Below, one piece after another: positions 48,463 through 59,740 of a stretch of 64,000 bases of DNA. The position numbers and the translations under genes were made by a program. How positions within the stretch are numbered: position 1 is the stretch's first letter; the number at the start of each line of letters is the position of its first letter. The notes under the pieces were generated by a model. That model saw only the letters and a list, made by a program, of their open reading frames with translations, was not told where the DNA came from and ran no database searches. This DNA comes from Streptococcus mitis. Its GTDB lineage: Bacteria > Bacillota > Bacilli > Lactobacillales > Streptococcaceae. Where the stretch lies: positions 1-64,000 of the forward strand of contig NZ_NCVK01000008.1 of the NCBI RefSeq assembly GCF_002096845.1, given 5' to 3'.

Positions 48463-48639
48463 ATGTATGCTTTCCAGTTGAAAGAACGAGAAGTCTTGAC
48501 AGGTCAACGTTTAAATGGACTGGAAATCAACGGCATTCGCTTGACTAAGTTTAAAAATGGCAAAATCGGCATTGAATTCATCTGGATTGATACCGAAAAA
48601 CCACCTCACGATGCCATCGGCTGGGTAGCAAAGAAATAA
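48463..48639 (+). pseudogene. 58-codon fragment of an unidentified protein
   Basis: An ATG opens 58 codons (YAFQLKEREVLTGQRLNGLE ... PPHDAIGWVAKK). It looks like a strand-rich C-terminal domain, but there is no good ribosome site and no promoter. Base composition is less AT-rich than the upstream island. I read it as the carboxy end of a gene whose front was removed, perhaps marking an insertion or deletion boundary. Family not recognised. Confidence 0.5.
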
Positions 48640-48838
48640 AAGTCAGTTTTAGACTAATTTCCACTTTGGTCAGGCAAGTGGAAGTTACTTTGAGAAGTTA
48701 CCAAGTTCAAATCAACTAACTTTCTCCCCCTTAACCTTTGACTATTCCACAAAATTATCGTAAAATAAAGAGTAAATGATAAAATGAGGTCAGAGTCTGT
48801 TCACTCTGGCGATAGTAGTATAAATGAGGAGAAACGCT

Positions 48839-49426
48839 TTGGAATTAGAAGTATTTGCTGGGCAAGAAAAAAGTGAACTATCTATGATTGAGGTGGCGCG
48901 TGCTATCTTGGAACTTCGTGGTCGTGATCATGAGATGCATTTTAGCGATCTTGTAAACGAAATTCAAAACTACCTTGGAACATCAAACAGCGATATCCGT
49001 GAAGCTTTGCCTTTGTTCTACACAGAGTTGAACTTTGACGGTAGCTTCATTTCACTTGGAGATAACAAATGGGGTCTTCGTTCATGGTATGGTGTGGACG
49101 AAATCGACGAAGAGATCATTGCTCTTGAAGAAAATGATGACGATGAAGTAGCACCAAAAGCTAAGAAAAAACGTGTCAATGCCTTCATGGATGGCGATTC
49201 AGATGCTATTGACTACAATGCAGATGATCCAGAAGACGAAGATGCATACGAAGCCGATCCAGCTCTTTCATATGATGATGAAAATCCAGATGATGAGAAA
49301 AATGAAGTGGAAGCTTACGATGCCGAAATCAACGAAATCGCCCCAGATGACTTGGGTGAAGACGTGGATCTCAATGAAGAAGACGACGAGTTTTCAGATG
49401 ATGATACTGAAAACATCGAGGAATAA
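48839..49426 (+). CDS. rpoE: RNA polymerase delta subunit
   Basis: This 195-residue Gram-positive RNA polymerase subunit increases specificity and recycling. The N-terminal helical domain (about 1-95; [28 protein letters not shown]) is followed by an extremely acidic, Asp/Glu-rich tail. I use TTG at 48839 because AGGAG lies 7 bases upstream; an ATG at 48824 overlaps that site. It precedes pyrG as in other streptococci. Confidence 0.95.
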   Translation: MELEVFAGQEKSELSMIEVARAILELRGRDHEMHFSDLVNEIQNYLGTSNSDIREALPLFYTELNFDGSFISLGDNKWGLRSWYGVDEIDEEIIALEENDDDEVAPKAKKKRVNAFMDGDSDAIDYNADDPEDEDAYEADPALSYDDENPDDEKNEVEAYDAEINEIAPDDLGEDVDLNEEDDEFSDDDTENIEE

Positions 49427-49438
49427 AAGGGTAAGCTA

Positions 49439-49467
49439 TTGACAATTATCCTATTTTTAGGTATCAT
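49439..49467 (+). promoter_or_regulatory. pyrG promoter with a GGGC transcription start
   Basis: TTGACA at 49439 and TATCAT at 49462 are spaced by 17 bases. The likely transcript starts at GGGC (49475), as in CTP-sensitive pyrG promoters. Confidence 0.75.
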
Positions 49468-49474
49468 ATTGTTC

Positions 49475-49536
49475 GGGCACCTCTTTTAGAGGTCGGGGCT
49501 CCCTAGTTCTTAGGGAGCTATTTTTGTTTTTTCAAG
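49475..49536 (+). promoter_or_regulatory. CTP-responsive pyrG attenuator
   Basis: The leader begins GGGC and contains the terminator stem GCTCCCTA-GTTCT-TAGGGAGC (49498-49518), followed by a long T-rich run. In Bacillus and Lactococcus, low CTP causes extra G residues to be added at the start. The poly-G end pairs with the CUCCC side of the terminator and lets transcription continue. The initial GGGC and the CTCCC arm needed for this are both present. Mechanism is by analogy. Confidence 0.78.
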
Positions 49537-49652
49537 AAGTTATCTTCTTGTATTTTGGCTGTGAATCTGGTGCAGTCGTTCCAGATTATTCTTATTAGTA
49601 GGGTCTTGTTTTCTATGTCCCCTCGTAGTCAGCAAGACCTTGAGCATTTTAG

Positions 49653-51272
<1,620 letters not shown>

Positions 51273-51283
51273 CAAAATCAGAA

Positions 51284-51312
51284 TCTTTGAGAAGAATCTC
51301 AGAGGTTTTTTT
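51284..51312 (+). terminator. Terminator after pyrG
   Basis: CTTTGAGA-AGAA-TCTCAGAG is followed by seven T. Confidence 0.75.
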
Positions 51313-51334
51313 GCTTGCATATTTAGGATATGAG

Positions 51335-51362
51335 TTGCAAAATAAAAACATAGTGATATAAT
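51335..51362 (+). promoter_or_regulatory. Promoter of the choline-binding protein gene
   Basis: TTGCAA at 51335 and an extended -10 TGATATAAT (hexamer at 51357) are spaced by 16 bases. Confidence 0.6.
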
Positions 51363-51392
51363 TAACATAAAAAATCCTAAGGAGGATCTACG

Positions 51393-52466
51393 ATGAAAAA
51401 AATCACATTATTTGGTTTGTCTCTAGCAGGTCTAGCTTTACTGGCTTTTCCACATTTAGGGCAGGCATTTGAGCTTAAAGAAGAATGGGTTGTTAAGTGT
51501 GGAGTACAGTATCAAGATGGCAAGATTCTTCGGTTTAACAATGGTCATGAAGTGGATATCAAAGTGTTGGATTTGCCAAAAACCGAGAAAATCGAGTGGA
51601 CGGTTAGTCTCGATGGTCAAGATCAGACAGTCAATTTTCTAGGTCAAGAAAAGGACAAGTCTATGATTGGTATAGAAGGGCGTTACCTGAATTTCTATGT
51701 TCCATATGGCTATAGAGGAGATATCAAGGTCGAGGCTAAGAGCGGAAACGAAGTGAAGACCTGGTCCACTAAAGTGGTTGACGATGTACATCATGAAGGT
51801 GGAAAGAGAGGCTACTACCGTATTGAAGAATCAAATGATCAATACACTTACCTCGATGCTAAATGGGATTATCAAACCAAGACTTACACTGCTACCTTAC
51901 CAGAGACTGTCAATGGTCAAAAAGTATATGCTTGGGCAGACTATGATAATGGCGAGTTGAAACTTGAAAAACTAAAATCTATCAGTCACAAATATGATGG
52001 AGGAGCTTTCAAAGAACTTTATCCGATTGTAAAAGCAGAAAGTTGGCTAAAATCAAACCAAAACTGGTACTATCAAAAACAAGGTCAATTAGTGCAGAAG
52101 GATTGGATTAAAGGCAAGGGAACTTGGTACTTTATGAATGATAAAGGAGTCATGTTCAATCAAACTTGGCTCTATCAAGGTAGCAACTGGTATGCCTTTA
52201 AATCATCAGGAGCCATGATTGCTAGTGATTGGCTTTACGACCAAGGCAAGTGGTACTATTTATCAACTTCAGGAGCCATGAAAGCAAGCACTTGGGTTTA
52301 TGACAAGGGAGAATGGTATTATGTAAGTTCTTCTGGTGCCATGTTAGCGAATGATTGGGTCAAAGATAATGGCAAGTGGTACTATCTAGCTTCGTCAGGT
52401 AAGATGCTTCGTAATACCTACACACCTGATGGTTACTACGTTGGCAACTCAGGTGCCTGGCAATAA
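51393..52466 (+). CDS. Choline-binding surface protein with unassigned N-terminal domain
   Basis: This 357-residue exported protein has a signal peptide (LFGLSLAGLALLAFPHLGQA, cleavage near residue 25). A strand-rich, unassigned region follows (about 26-215). Six or seven choline-binding repeats (about 215-345) of the form W.K..G.WYY....G.M close the protein. The repeats dock on phosphocholine-modified teichoic acids. The N-terminal region has no catalytic motif I can see, and it is not one of the well-known Cbp/Lyt enzymes by eye. The C-terminus TPDGYYVGNSGAWQ is the standard ending. A BOX element follows 5 bases after the stop. Confidence 0.85.
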   Translation: MKKITLFGLSLAGLALLAFPHLGQAFELKEEWVVKCGVQYQDGKILRFNNGHEVDIKVLDLPKTEKIEWTVSLDGQDQTVNFLGQEKDKSMIGIEGRYLNFYVPYGYRGDIKVEAKSGNEVKTWSTKVVDDVHHEGGKRGYYRIEESNDQYTYLDAKWDYQTKTYTATLPETVNGQKVYAWADYDNGELKLEKLKSISHKYDGGAFKELYPIVKAESWLKSNQNWYYQKQGQLVQKDWIKGKGTWYFMNDKGVMFNQTWLYQGSNWYAFKSSGAMIASDWLYDQGKWYYLSTSGAMKASTWVYDKGEWYYVSSSGAMLANDWVKDNGKWYYLASSGKMLRNTYTPDGYYVGNSGAWQ

Positions 52467-52471
52467 GAATA

Positions 52472-52585
52472 ATACTCTTCAAAAATCTCTTCAAACCATG
52501 TCAGCTTCATCCACAATCTCAAAACGCTGTTTTGAGCAACCTGCGGCTAGCTTCCTAGTTTGCTCTTTGATTTTCATTGAGTATA
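52472..52585. repeat. BOX element (boxA-boxC, no boxB)
   Basis: The repeat starts ATACTCTTCAAAAATCTCTT and ends TTTTCATTGAGTAT, with the boxC core CTCAAAACGCTGTTTTGAGC and CTGCGGCTAGCTTCCTAG. Length of about 114 bases fits boxA plus boxC. BOX elements are characteristic of S. pneumoniae and close relatives. This is the only clear copy in the window. Confidence 0.92.
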
Positions 52586-52670
52586 AGAAGTCCTTTTCCT
52601 TAAAGGAAGAGGCTTTTTACTTGCTTTTCTGCTGCTTCCTCATTTGTCCTAAAGCCTTTTTTGTGTTAAA

Positions 52671-52970
52671 ATGAATGGTATGAAAGCTAAAAAAATGTGG
52701 ATAGCAGGTCTGGCCCTGCTTGGTATTGGGAGCCTTGCCTTTGCTACGAAAAAAGTTGCAGATGACCGTAAGCTCATGAAGACTCAGGAAGAGTTGACAG
52801 CGATTGTACGAGACCATTTTTCAGACATGGGGGAAATTGCGACCCTCTATGTTCAAGTTTATGAAAGCAGTCTAGAGAGCTTGGTTGGTGGTGTCATTTT
52901 TGAGGATGGCCGTCATTATACCTTTGTCTATGAAAATGAAGACCTAGCCTATGAGGAGGAAATCTTATGA
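52671..52970 (+). CDS. Small membrane-anchored protein (DUF4651-like)
   Basis: This 99-residue protein (or 96 if the ATG at 52680 is used) has one N-terminal hydrophobic segment (MWIAGLALLGIGSLAFA) and a soluble mixed alpha/beta remainder. It overlaps the thioredoxin-like gene by four bases (ATGA). Neither ATG has a strong ribosome site. It resembles the small protein found beside this thioredoxin gene in streptococci. Function unknown. Confidence 0.75.
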   Translation: MNGMKAKKMWIAGLALLGIGSLAFATKKVADDRKLMKTQEELTAIVRDHFSDMGEIATLYVQVYESSLESLVGGVIFEDGRHYTFVYENEDLAYEEEIL

Positions 52971-53284
52971 TACAACCAGCAAGTTTAGAAGAATTGGCAT
53001 CTTTAGTAGAAAAAGATGGCAAGAAGGTTTTCCTTTTTGTGGCGGACTGGTGTGGCGATTGCCGTTATATTTATCCTGCCTTGCCAGAAATTGAGGAGAG
53101 TAATCCAGAGTTTACCTTTATTCGAGTGGATAGAGACCAGTATCTGGATTTGGCCAAACTCTGGGATGTATATGGAATCCCTAGCCTTGTTGTTCTAGAA
53201 AAGGACAAGGAAATTGGTCGTTTTGTTAATCGCGACCGTAAAAGCAAGCAACAAATTAACGACTTTTTAGCAGGACTGAAATAG
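52967..53284 (+). CDS. Thioredoxin-like protein with WCGDC active site
   Basis: This 105-residue thioredoxin-fold protein has the redox motif in FVADWCGDCRYIYP (two Cys, about residues 30-33) and the cis-Pro in YGIPSLVVL. CGDC instead of CGPC suggests an unusual redox potential. It is coupled to the preceding membrane protein and sits just before a YtpR-like gene. Thiol-disulfide exchange in the cytoplasm is likely. Confidence 0.88.
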   Translation: MIQPASLEELASLVEKDGKKVFLFVADWCGDCRYIYPALPEIEESNPEFTFIRVDRDQYLDLAKLWDVYGIPSLVVLEKDKEIGRFVNRDRKSKQQINDFLAGLK

Positions 53285-53299
53285 GAGAAAATAGAAACA

Positions 53300-53926
53300 A
53301 TGATTTTTACATATAACAAAGAACATGTCGGTGATGTCCTTATGGTCATCGTGAAAAATAGCGGAGATGCCAAACTGGATGTGGAGCGCAAAGGCAAGGT
53401 AGCCCGTGTTTTTCTCAAAGATAATGGGGAAACAGTGGCTTGGAATATTTTTGAAGTTTCAAGTTTATTTGAAATTGAAGAGCGCGGTCAAGTCTTTTTG
53501 ACAGATGAGCAAGTATCTCGTTTGAACCAAGAATTACAAACGGAAGGTTTTGCAGAGGAAATTGTTAATGACAAGGAGCCTAAGTTTGTTGTTGGTGAAA
53601 TTGTTGAGATGGTAGCCCATCCTGATAGTGACCACCTCAACATCTGCCAAGTTGCAGTCGCAAGTGACAAGACAGTGCAAATCGTTGCAGGGGCTCCTAA
53701 TGCGCGTGTCGGGTTAAAAACCATTGTCGCTCTTCCTGGAGCTATGATGCCCAAAGGCAACCTCATTTTCCCAGGCGAGCTTCGTGGCGAAAAGAGTTTT
53801 GGAATGATGTGTAGCCCTCGTGAATTGCATTTGCCAAATGCTCCGCAAAAACGTGGTATTATTGAATTATCAGAAGACCAAGTTGTCGGAACTCCATTTG
53901 ACCCAGCGAAACACTGGACTGCCTAA
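53300..53926 (+). CDS. ytpR: YtpR-like tRNA-binding domain protein
   Basis: This 208-residue protein has an N-terminal DUF4479-type region (about 1-85) and a C-terminal tRNA-binding OB-fold: FVVGEIVEMVAHPDSDHLNICQVAV, then QIVAGAPNARVGLKTIVALPGAMMPKG and GEKSFGMMCS. This matches YtpR, which is related to the PheT N-terminal domain. The role in translation quality or tRNA binding is unclear. Ribosome site TAGGAGAAA. Confidence 0.9.
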   Translation: MIFTYNKEHVGDVLMVIVKNSGDAKLDVERKGKVARVFLKDNGETVAWNIFEVSSLFEIEERGQVFLTDEQVSRLNQELQTEGFAEEIVNDKEPKFVVGEIVEMVAHPDSDHLNICQVAVASDKTVQIVAGAPNARVGLKTIVALPGAMMPKGNLIFPGELRGEKSFGMMCSPRELHLPNAPQKRGIIELSEDQVVGTPFDPAKHWTA

Positions 53927-53967
53927 GAAATTGTCAGTATCTGATAGACCAGATAGAAGGAAATAAG

Positions 53968-54729
53968 ATGGCAAAAAATGTAGTGATTACAGGAGCAACC
54001 TCAGGCATTGGTGAAGCGATTGCGCGTGCATATCTGGAGCAGGGGGAGAATGTTGTTCTAACAGGACGACGGACAGACAGATTAGAGGCTCTCAAGTCAG
54101 AGTTTGCAGCAACCTATCCAAATCAAACAGTTTGGACCTTTCCATTGGATGTGACGGATATGACTATGGTGAAGGCTGTCTGCTCCGATATTCTAGAAAC
54201 GATAGGGCAGATTGATATCTTGGTCAATAATGCTGGACTGGCTCTAGGCTTGGCACCCTATCAGGACTATGAAGAGTTGGATATGCTGACCATGCTGGAT
54301 ACCAATGTCAAAGGTTTGATGGCAGTCACTCGCTGTTTCTTGCCAGCAATGGTAAAAGCCAATCAAGGACATATTATCAACATGGGGTCGACCGCAGGAA
54401 TCTACGCCTATGCAGGTGCAGCTGTTTATTCAGCCACCAAGGCAGCGGTTAAGACCTTTTCAGATGGTCTGCGAATTGATACCATCGCAACGGATATCAA
54501 GGTGACGACCATTCAGCCTGGAATTGTCGAAACAGATTTTTCGACGGTACGTTTTCGCGGTGATAAAGAACGAGCTGCGTCCGTTTACCAAGGAATAGAA
54601 GCTTTGCAAGCTCAGGATATTGCAGACACAGTAGTCTATGTGACTAGTCAACCTCGTCGTGTTCAGATTACAGATATGACCATTATGGCCAATCAACAGG
54701 CGACAGGTTTCATGGTTCATAAAAAGTAA
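53968..54729 (+). CDS. Short-chain dehydrogenase/reductase
   Basis: This 253-residue NAD(P)-dependent oxidoreductase has the TGATSGIGEAIARAY cofactor loop (about 8-22), LVNNAGLALG (about 85-94), the catalytic Ser in INMGSTAGIYAYAGAAVYSATKAAV and YxxxK in the same segment. TGRRTDRLE suggests NADP preference. It resembles YdfG-type 3-hydroxy acid dehydrogenases. The substrate is not visible. Confidence 0.9.
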   Translation: MAKNVVITGATSGIGEAIARAYLEQGENVVLTGRRTDRLEALKSEFAATYPNQTVWTFPLDVTDMTMVKAVCSDILETIGQIDILVNNAGLALGLAPYQDYEELDMLTMLDTNVKGLMAVTRCFLPAMVKANQGHIINMGSTAGIYAYAGAAVYSATKAAVKTFSDGLRIDTIATDIKVTTIQPGIVETDFSTVRFRGDKERAASVYQGIEALQAQDIADTVVYVTSQPRRVQITDMTIMANQQATGFMVHKK

Positions 54730-54741
54730 AAAATTTCCTCG

Positions 54742-54769
54742 AAAAGTTACAAATTTCTGTAACTTTTTT
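54742..54769 (+). terminator. Terminator after the SDR gene
   Basis: AAAAGTTACA and TGTAACTTTTTT form a ten-base stem with a T run. Confidence 0.85.
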
Positions 54770-54804
54770 GATTTCCTACGAATAGATAAGTAGGAGGAAA
54801 AAAT

Positions 54805-55200
54805 ATGTATAATAAAGTTATCTTAATTGGACGTTTAACGTCTACACCAGAATTGCACAAAACTAACAATGACAAGTCAGTAGCGCGCGCAACTATCGCT
54901 GTGAACCGTCGTTACAAAGATCAAAACGGTGAACGTGAAGCCGATTTTGTAAATATGGTCCTATGGGGTAGACTAGCAGAAAGCTTGGCCAGCTACGCAA
55001 CTAAAGGTAGTCTCATTTCAGTGGATGGGGAATTGCGTACTCGTCGTTTTGAGAAAAATGGTCAAATGAATTATGTGACCGAAGTCCTTGTCACAGGATT
55101 CCAACTTTTGGAAAGCCGCGCCCAACGTGCTATGCGTGAAAATAATGCAGGACAGGATTTGGCCGATTTGGTCTTGGAAGAGGAAGAATTGCCATTTTAA
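54805..55200 (+). CDS. ssb: Single-stranded DNA-binding protein
   Basis: This 131-residue OB-fold protein (YNKVILIGRLTSTPELHKTNNDKSVARATIAVNRRYKD, ADFVNMVLWGRLAE) ends in DLVLEEEELPF, a short acidic tip of the kind that recruits repair partners. It lacks the long Gln/Gly linker of the main replicative SSB, which makes it the shorter streptococcal SSB-type protein. It has an AGGAGGAAAA ribosome site. Confidence 0.9.
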   Translation: MYNKVILIGRLTSTPELHKTNNDKSVARATIAVNRRYKDQNGEREADFVNMVLWGRLAESLASYATKGSLISVDGELRTRRFEKNGQMNYVTEVLVTGFQLLESRAQRAMRENNAGQDLADLVLEEEELPF

Positions 55201-55207
55201 ACATTGA

Positions 55208-55236
55208 AAAGTCTGAGTTGGCCTCAGGCTTTTTAT
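55208..55236 (+). terminator. Terminator after ssb
   Basis: GTCTGAG and CTCAGGC form a stem followed by TTTTT. Confidence 0.75.
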
Positions 55237-55259
55237 CTTTCCAAAGTCAGACTTTTTCC

Positions 55260-55287
55260 TTGACTATTTCTGACCAAGTGATACAAT
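55260..55287 (+). promoter_or_regulatory. groESL promoter
   Basis: TTGACT at 55260 and TACAAT at 55282 with a 16-base spacer. A CIRCE follows 12 bases later. Confidence 0.8.
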
Positions 55288-55298
55288 AGAACTATGAT

Positions 55299-55325
55299 TT
55301 AGCACTCAGATATAAAGAGTGCTAA
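55299..55325. promoter_or_regulatory. CIRCE operator of groESL
   Basis: TTAGCACTC-N9-GAGTGCTAA, a perfect CIRCE inverted repeat at the groESL transcription start, is the binding site of HrcA. Confidence 0.95.
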
Positions 55326-55355
55326 TAATATGTAGTTCATCATGGAGGAAAACAG

Positions 55356-55640
55356 ATGTTGAAACCATTAGGGGACCGTGTGGTCTTAAAAATCGAAGAA
55401 AAAGAACAAACTGTTGGAGGTTTTGTCCTCGCAGGTTCAGCCCAAGAAAAAACCAAAACAGCTCAAGTTGTGGCTACTGGACAAGGTGTTCGTACCTTGA
55501 ACGGTGACTTAGTTGCTCCAAGTGTTAAAGCTGGAGACCGTGTCTTGGTTGAAGCTCACGCAGGTCTTGATGTCAAAGATGGCGATGAAAAGTACATCAT
55601 CGTAGGCGAAGCGAACATCTTGGCTATCATTGAAGAATAG
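55356..55640 (+). CDS. groES: Co-chaperonin GroES
   Basis: This 94-residue chaperonin lid protein ([31 protein letters not shown]) has the mobile loop and [15 protein letters not shown]. It is followed 15 bases later by groEL. HrcA control is predicted by the upstream CIRCE. Confidence 0.97.
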   Translation: MLKPLGDRVVLKIEEKEQTVGGFVLAGSAQEKTKTAQVVATGQGVRTLNGDLVAPSVKAGDRVLVEAHAGLDVKDGDEKYIIVGEANILAIIEE

Positions 55641-57278
<1,638 letters not shown>

Positions 57279-57312
57279 GCTTTCTATAGAAAACAACTTA
57301 TTAAAAAACACA

Positions 57313-57341
57313 AAAGGAGGGAATGTCTATCCCTCTTTTTA
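57313..57341 (+). terminator. Terminator after groESL
   Basis: GGAGGGA and TCCCTC pair, followed by TTTTT. Confidence 0.85.
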
Positions 57342-57415
57342 TACTATTCACTTTTAAATAGATTTGAGCTCTCCTAACTTATATGATAAAATAAGACTAG
57401 AAAAAGGAGAAGAAC

Positions 57416-58183
57416 ATGATCGATGTAGAAGAAATTCTGAGCAAGATGAACCCCAATCAGAAGATTAATTATGACCGTGTCATGCAGAAGATGGTACAAG
57501 TATGGGAGAAAAATGAGCAACGGCCAACCATTCTCATGCATGTTTGCTGTGCCCCTTGCAGTACCTATACTCTAGAATATTTGACTAAGTATGCAGACGT
57601 GACCATTTATTTTGCCAATTCTAATATCCATCCCAAGCCAGAATACCACAAGCGGGCTTACGTCACCCAAAAATTTGTCAGTGATTTCAATGAGCGAACT
57701 GGCAATAACGTTCAATACCTAGAAGCTCCTTATGAACCTAACGAATATCGTAAACTGGTTCGAGGTTTGGAAGAAGAGCCTGAAGGTGGTGACCGTTGTA
57801 AGGTTTGCTTTGACTACCGCCTGGATAAAACAGCGCAAGTGGCTATGGATTTAGGTTTTGACTATTTTGGCTCAGCCTTGACCATCAGTCCTCATAAGAA
57901 TTCTCAAACCATTAACAGCATCGGAATCGATGTGCAAAAAATTTATACCACTCACTATCTTCCAAGTGATTTCAAGAAAAATCAAGGCTACAAACGTTCG
58001 GTAGAGATGTGTGAAGAGTATGACATCTACCGTCAATGTTATTGTGGATGCGTCTATGCAGCCCAGGCTCAAAATATTGATTTGGTTCAGGTTAAGAAGG
58101 ACGCCACGGCTTTCTTGCTGGATAAGGATGTTGAAAAAGACTATTCCCACATCAAATTTACTGTTACTAAATTAGACATATAG
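57416..58183 (+). CDS. queH: Epoxyqueuosine reductase QueH
   Basis: This 255-residue enzyme of the QueH (DUF208) family completes queuosine synthesis in tRNA by reducing epoxyqueuosine. Cysteine clusters typical of its iron-sulfur and metal sites are visible: HVCCAPCSTY (about 42-51), DRCKVCFDYR (about 122-131) and CYCGC near 206. It carries its own ribosome site AAAGGAGAAG and a strong terminator downstream. No other queuosine genes lie in this window. Confidence 0.93.
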   Translation: MIDVEEILSKMNPNQKINYDRVMQKMVQVWEKNEQRPTILMHVCCAPCSTYTLEYLTKYADVTIYFANSNIHPKPEYHKRAYVTQKFVSDFNERTGNNVQYLEAPYEPNEYRKLVRGLEEEPEGGDRCKVCFDYRLDKTAQVAMDLGFDYFGSALTISPHKNSQTINSIGIDVQKIYTTHYLPSDFKKNQGYKRSVEMCEEYDIYRQCYCGCVYAAQAQNIDLVQVKKDATAFLLDKDVEKDYSHIKFTVTKLDI

Positions 58184-58189
58184 AGACCA

Positions 58190-58214
58190 ACCCAGCTGAA
58201 AAGCTGGGTTTTTC
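58190..58214 (+). terminator. Terminator after queH
   Basis: CCCAGCT-GAAA-AGCTGGG followed by TTTTT. Confidence 0.9.
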
Positions 58215-58220
58215 AAATAA

Positions 58221-58246
58221 AAAACCAGGGCTCTCACCCCAGTTTG
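58221..58246 (-). terminator. Terminator of the leftward DUF402 gene
   Basis: Read on the minus strand, CTGGGGTGAGAGCCCTGG forms a hairpin followed by TTTTTTATT. Confidence 0.75.
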
Positions 58247-58252
58247 ACAACT

Positions 58253-58786
58253 TTACCGATTCTTTAGTTCTACATAGCGCTTGTACCAAATGTTTACATA
58301 GGCTTCTGAGAAAGGACCACGTCCATTGTTAATCCAATCAACAAGAATTTTGACATGTTCTTTTAAAATATAGTCCAAATCATCAGAATAATTCATTTTG
58401 CGTTTGTGGCGCTCATACTCCTCAACGTCCAAGAGACGTTTTTCCCCATCTGTAAAAATTTTAACATCCAAATCGTAATCAATATACTTCAGTGCTTCTT
58501 CATCCAGATAGTAGGGGCTAGCCATATTGCAATAGTAGGAAATTCCATTATCACGAATCATGGCAATGATATTAAACCAATATTTCTTGTGAAAGTAAAC
58601 AATAGCCGGTTCTCGAGTGACCCAACGACGACCATCACTTTCGGTAACAAGTGTATGATCGTTGACACCAATAATGGCGTTTTCTGTTGTTTTTAGTACC
58701 ATGGTGTCCCGCCAAGTTCGGTGGAGACTCCCATCATGCTTATAACTTTGAATTGTAATAAAGTCGCCTTCTTTTGGAAGCTTCAT
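58253..58786 (-). CDS. DUF402 family nucleoside phosphatase-like protein
   Basis: This 177-residue protein of the DUF402 family (some members hydrolyse nucleoside tri- and diphosphates) has [65 protein letters not shown] and a C-terminal helical tail. The conserved Asp/Lys residues around YIDYDLDV are present. It is transcribed leftward between queH and recX. Confidence 0.85.
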   Translation of the reverse strand: MKLPKEGDFITIQSYKHDGSLHRTWRDTMVLKTTENAIIGVNDHTLVTESDGRRWVTREPAIVYFHKKYWFNIIAMIRDNGISYYCNMASPYYLDEEALKYIDYDLDVKIFTDGEKRLLDVEEYERHKRKMNYSDDLDYILKEHVKILVDWINNGRGPFSEAYVNIWYKRYVELKNR

Positions 58787-58874
58787 AACTAACCAACTTT
58801 CTACAATTTATAAGTTTATCGTTTACTATTGTACCATAAAATTACCTAAAATCTGTGAATTTTACATGAAAATA

Positions 58875-59651
58875 TTAAAGATATTCTCTGAGAGCGCTTG
58901 CTATATCCGAAAAATCGTAGCCTTTTCGTGCTAAAACTTGAGTTAAACGCTGTTTAAGTTCGTATCCTTCATATTTTCGGGCATACTTAGCATATTGCTT
59001 ATCAAGTTCCTTGAAGATGAGTTCCTGAGTCGTTTCTTCATCAACTTGACTATCCAATTCGTCAACGGCACTTTTAGCATCAGAATAGGAAAAACCCTTG
59101 TTGGTCATATTCTGGATAATCTTATCTTGTAAGGCGTGAGATGGAAGCTTTCCCTCATATTTTTTCAATAGTTTATTGGCTACACGTTGAGCAACTTCCA
59201 AAAAATCAAATTCTTTCAGTATCTCTTCTATAGTGGATTTTGAAATCCCTTTGTGTGTTAGTTTCTGAATCAATACATAAGGCCCCTTGTCTCCTGAAAG
59301 CTGATTGGCGTTGATGATAGCATAAGCGTACTGAGCATCATTAATCCACTTATCTTCTTTAAGATTAGCAATGACTTGAGAAATTATGTTTTCATCAATA
59401 TCGTATTTTGTCAGATATTCTCTGACTTCTTTTTCAGTGCGAGCTTTAAAGGATAGGTGGTAGAGGGCTAGATTCTTACCGTAAGAAAATTTGGCAAAGT
59501 CCTGTATCTCTTTCAATTCTTCTTGGCTTATAACCTTATCTCTTGATAACATAAAACGAACAATAGTATCTTCAGTAATGTAGGATTTGTCGTCATTATC
59601 AAGCTCCATCAGATAGAGTCTTTTTTTCTTTTCAAGTTTTGTGATTTTCAT
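58875..59651 (-). CDS. recX: Regulatory protein RecX
   Basis: This 258-residue modulator of RecA has three-helix repeats: [18 protein letters not shown], then the C-terminal [39 protein letters not shown] start it at the ATG at 59651, giving [20 protein letters not shown] longer frame begins in a TATAAT-like sequence. It is the last core gene before the prophage, whose integrase ends 90 bases from the recX start codon. Confidence 0.93.
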   Translation of the reverse strand: MKITKLEKKKRLYLMELDNDDKSYITEDTIVRFMLSRDKVISQEELKEIQDFAKFSYGKNLALYHLSFKARTEKEVREYLTKYDIDENIISQVIANLKEDKWINDAQYAYAIINANQLSGDKGPYVLIQKLTHKGISKSTIEEILKEFDFLEVAQRVANKLLKKYEGKLPSHALQDKIIQNMTNKGFSYSDAKSAVDELDSQVDEETTQELIFKELDKQYAKYARKYEGYELKQRLTQVLARKGYDFSDIASALREYL

Positions 59652-59740
59652 AGTTCTATTATAACTCAAAATGTGAGAAAAAGCTGAAACCCCTTGATAT
59701 AGCCGTTTTTTGTCTCTTAATAATGAATTTTAAGAACTTT

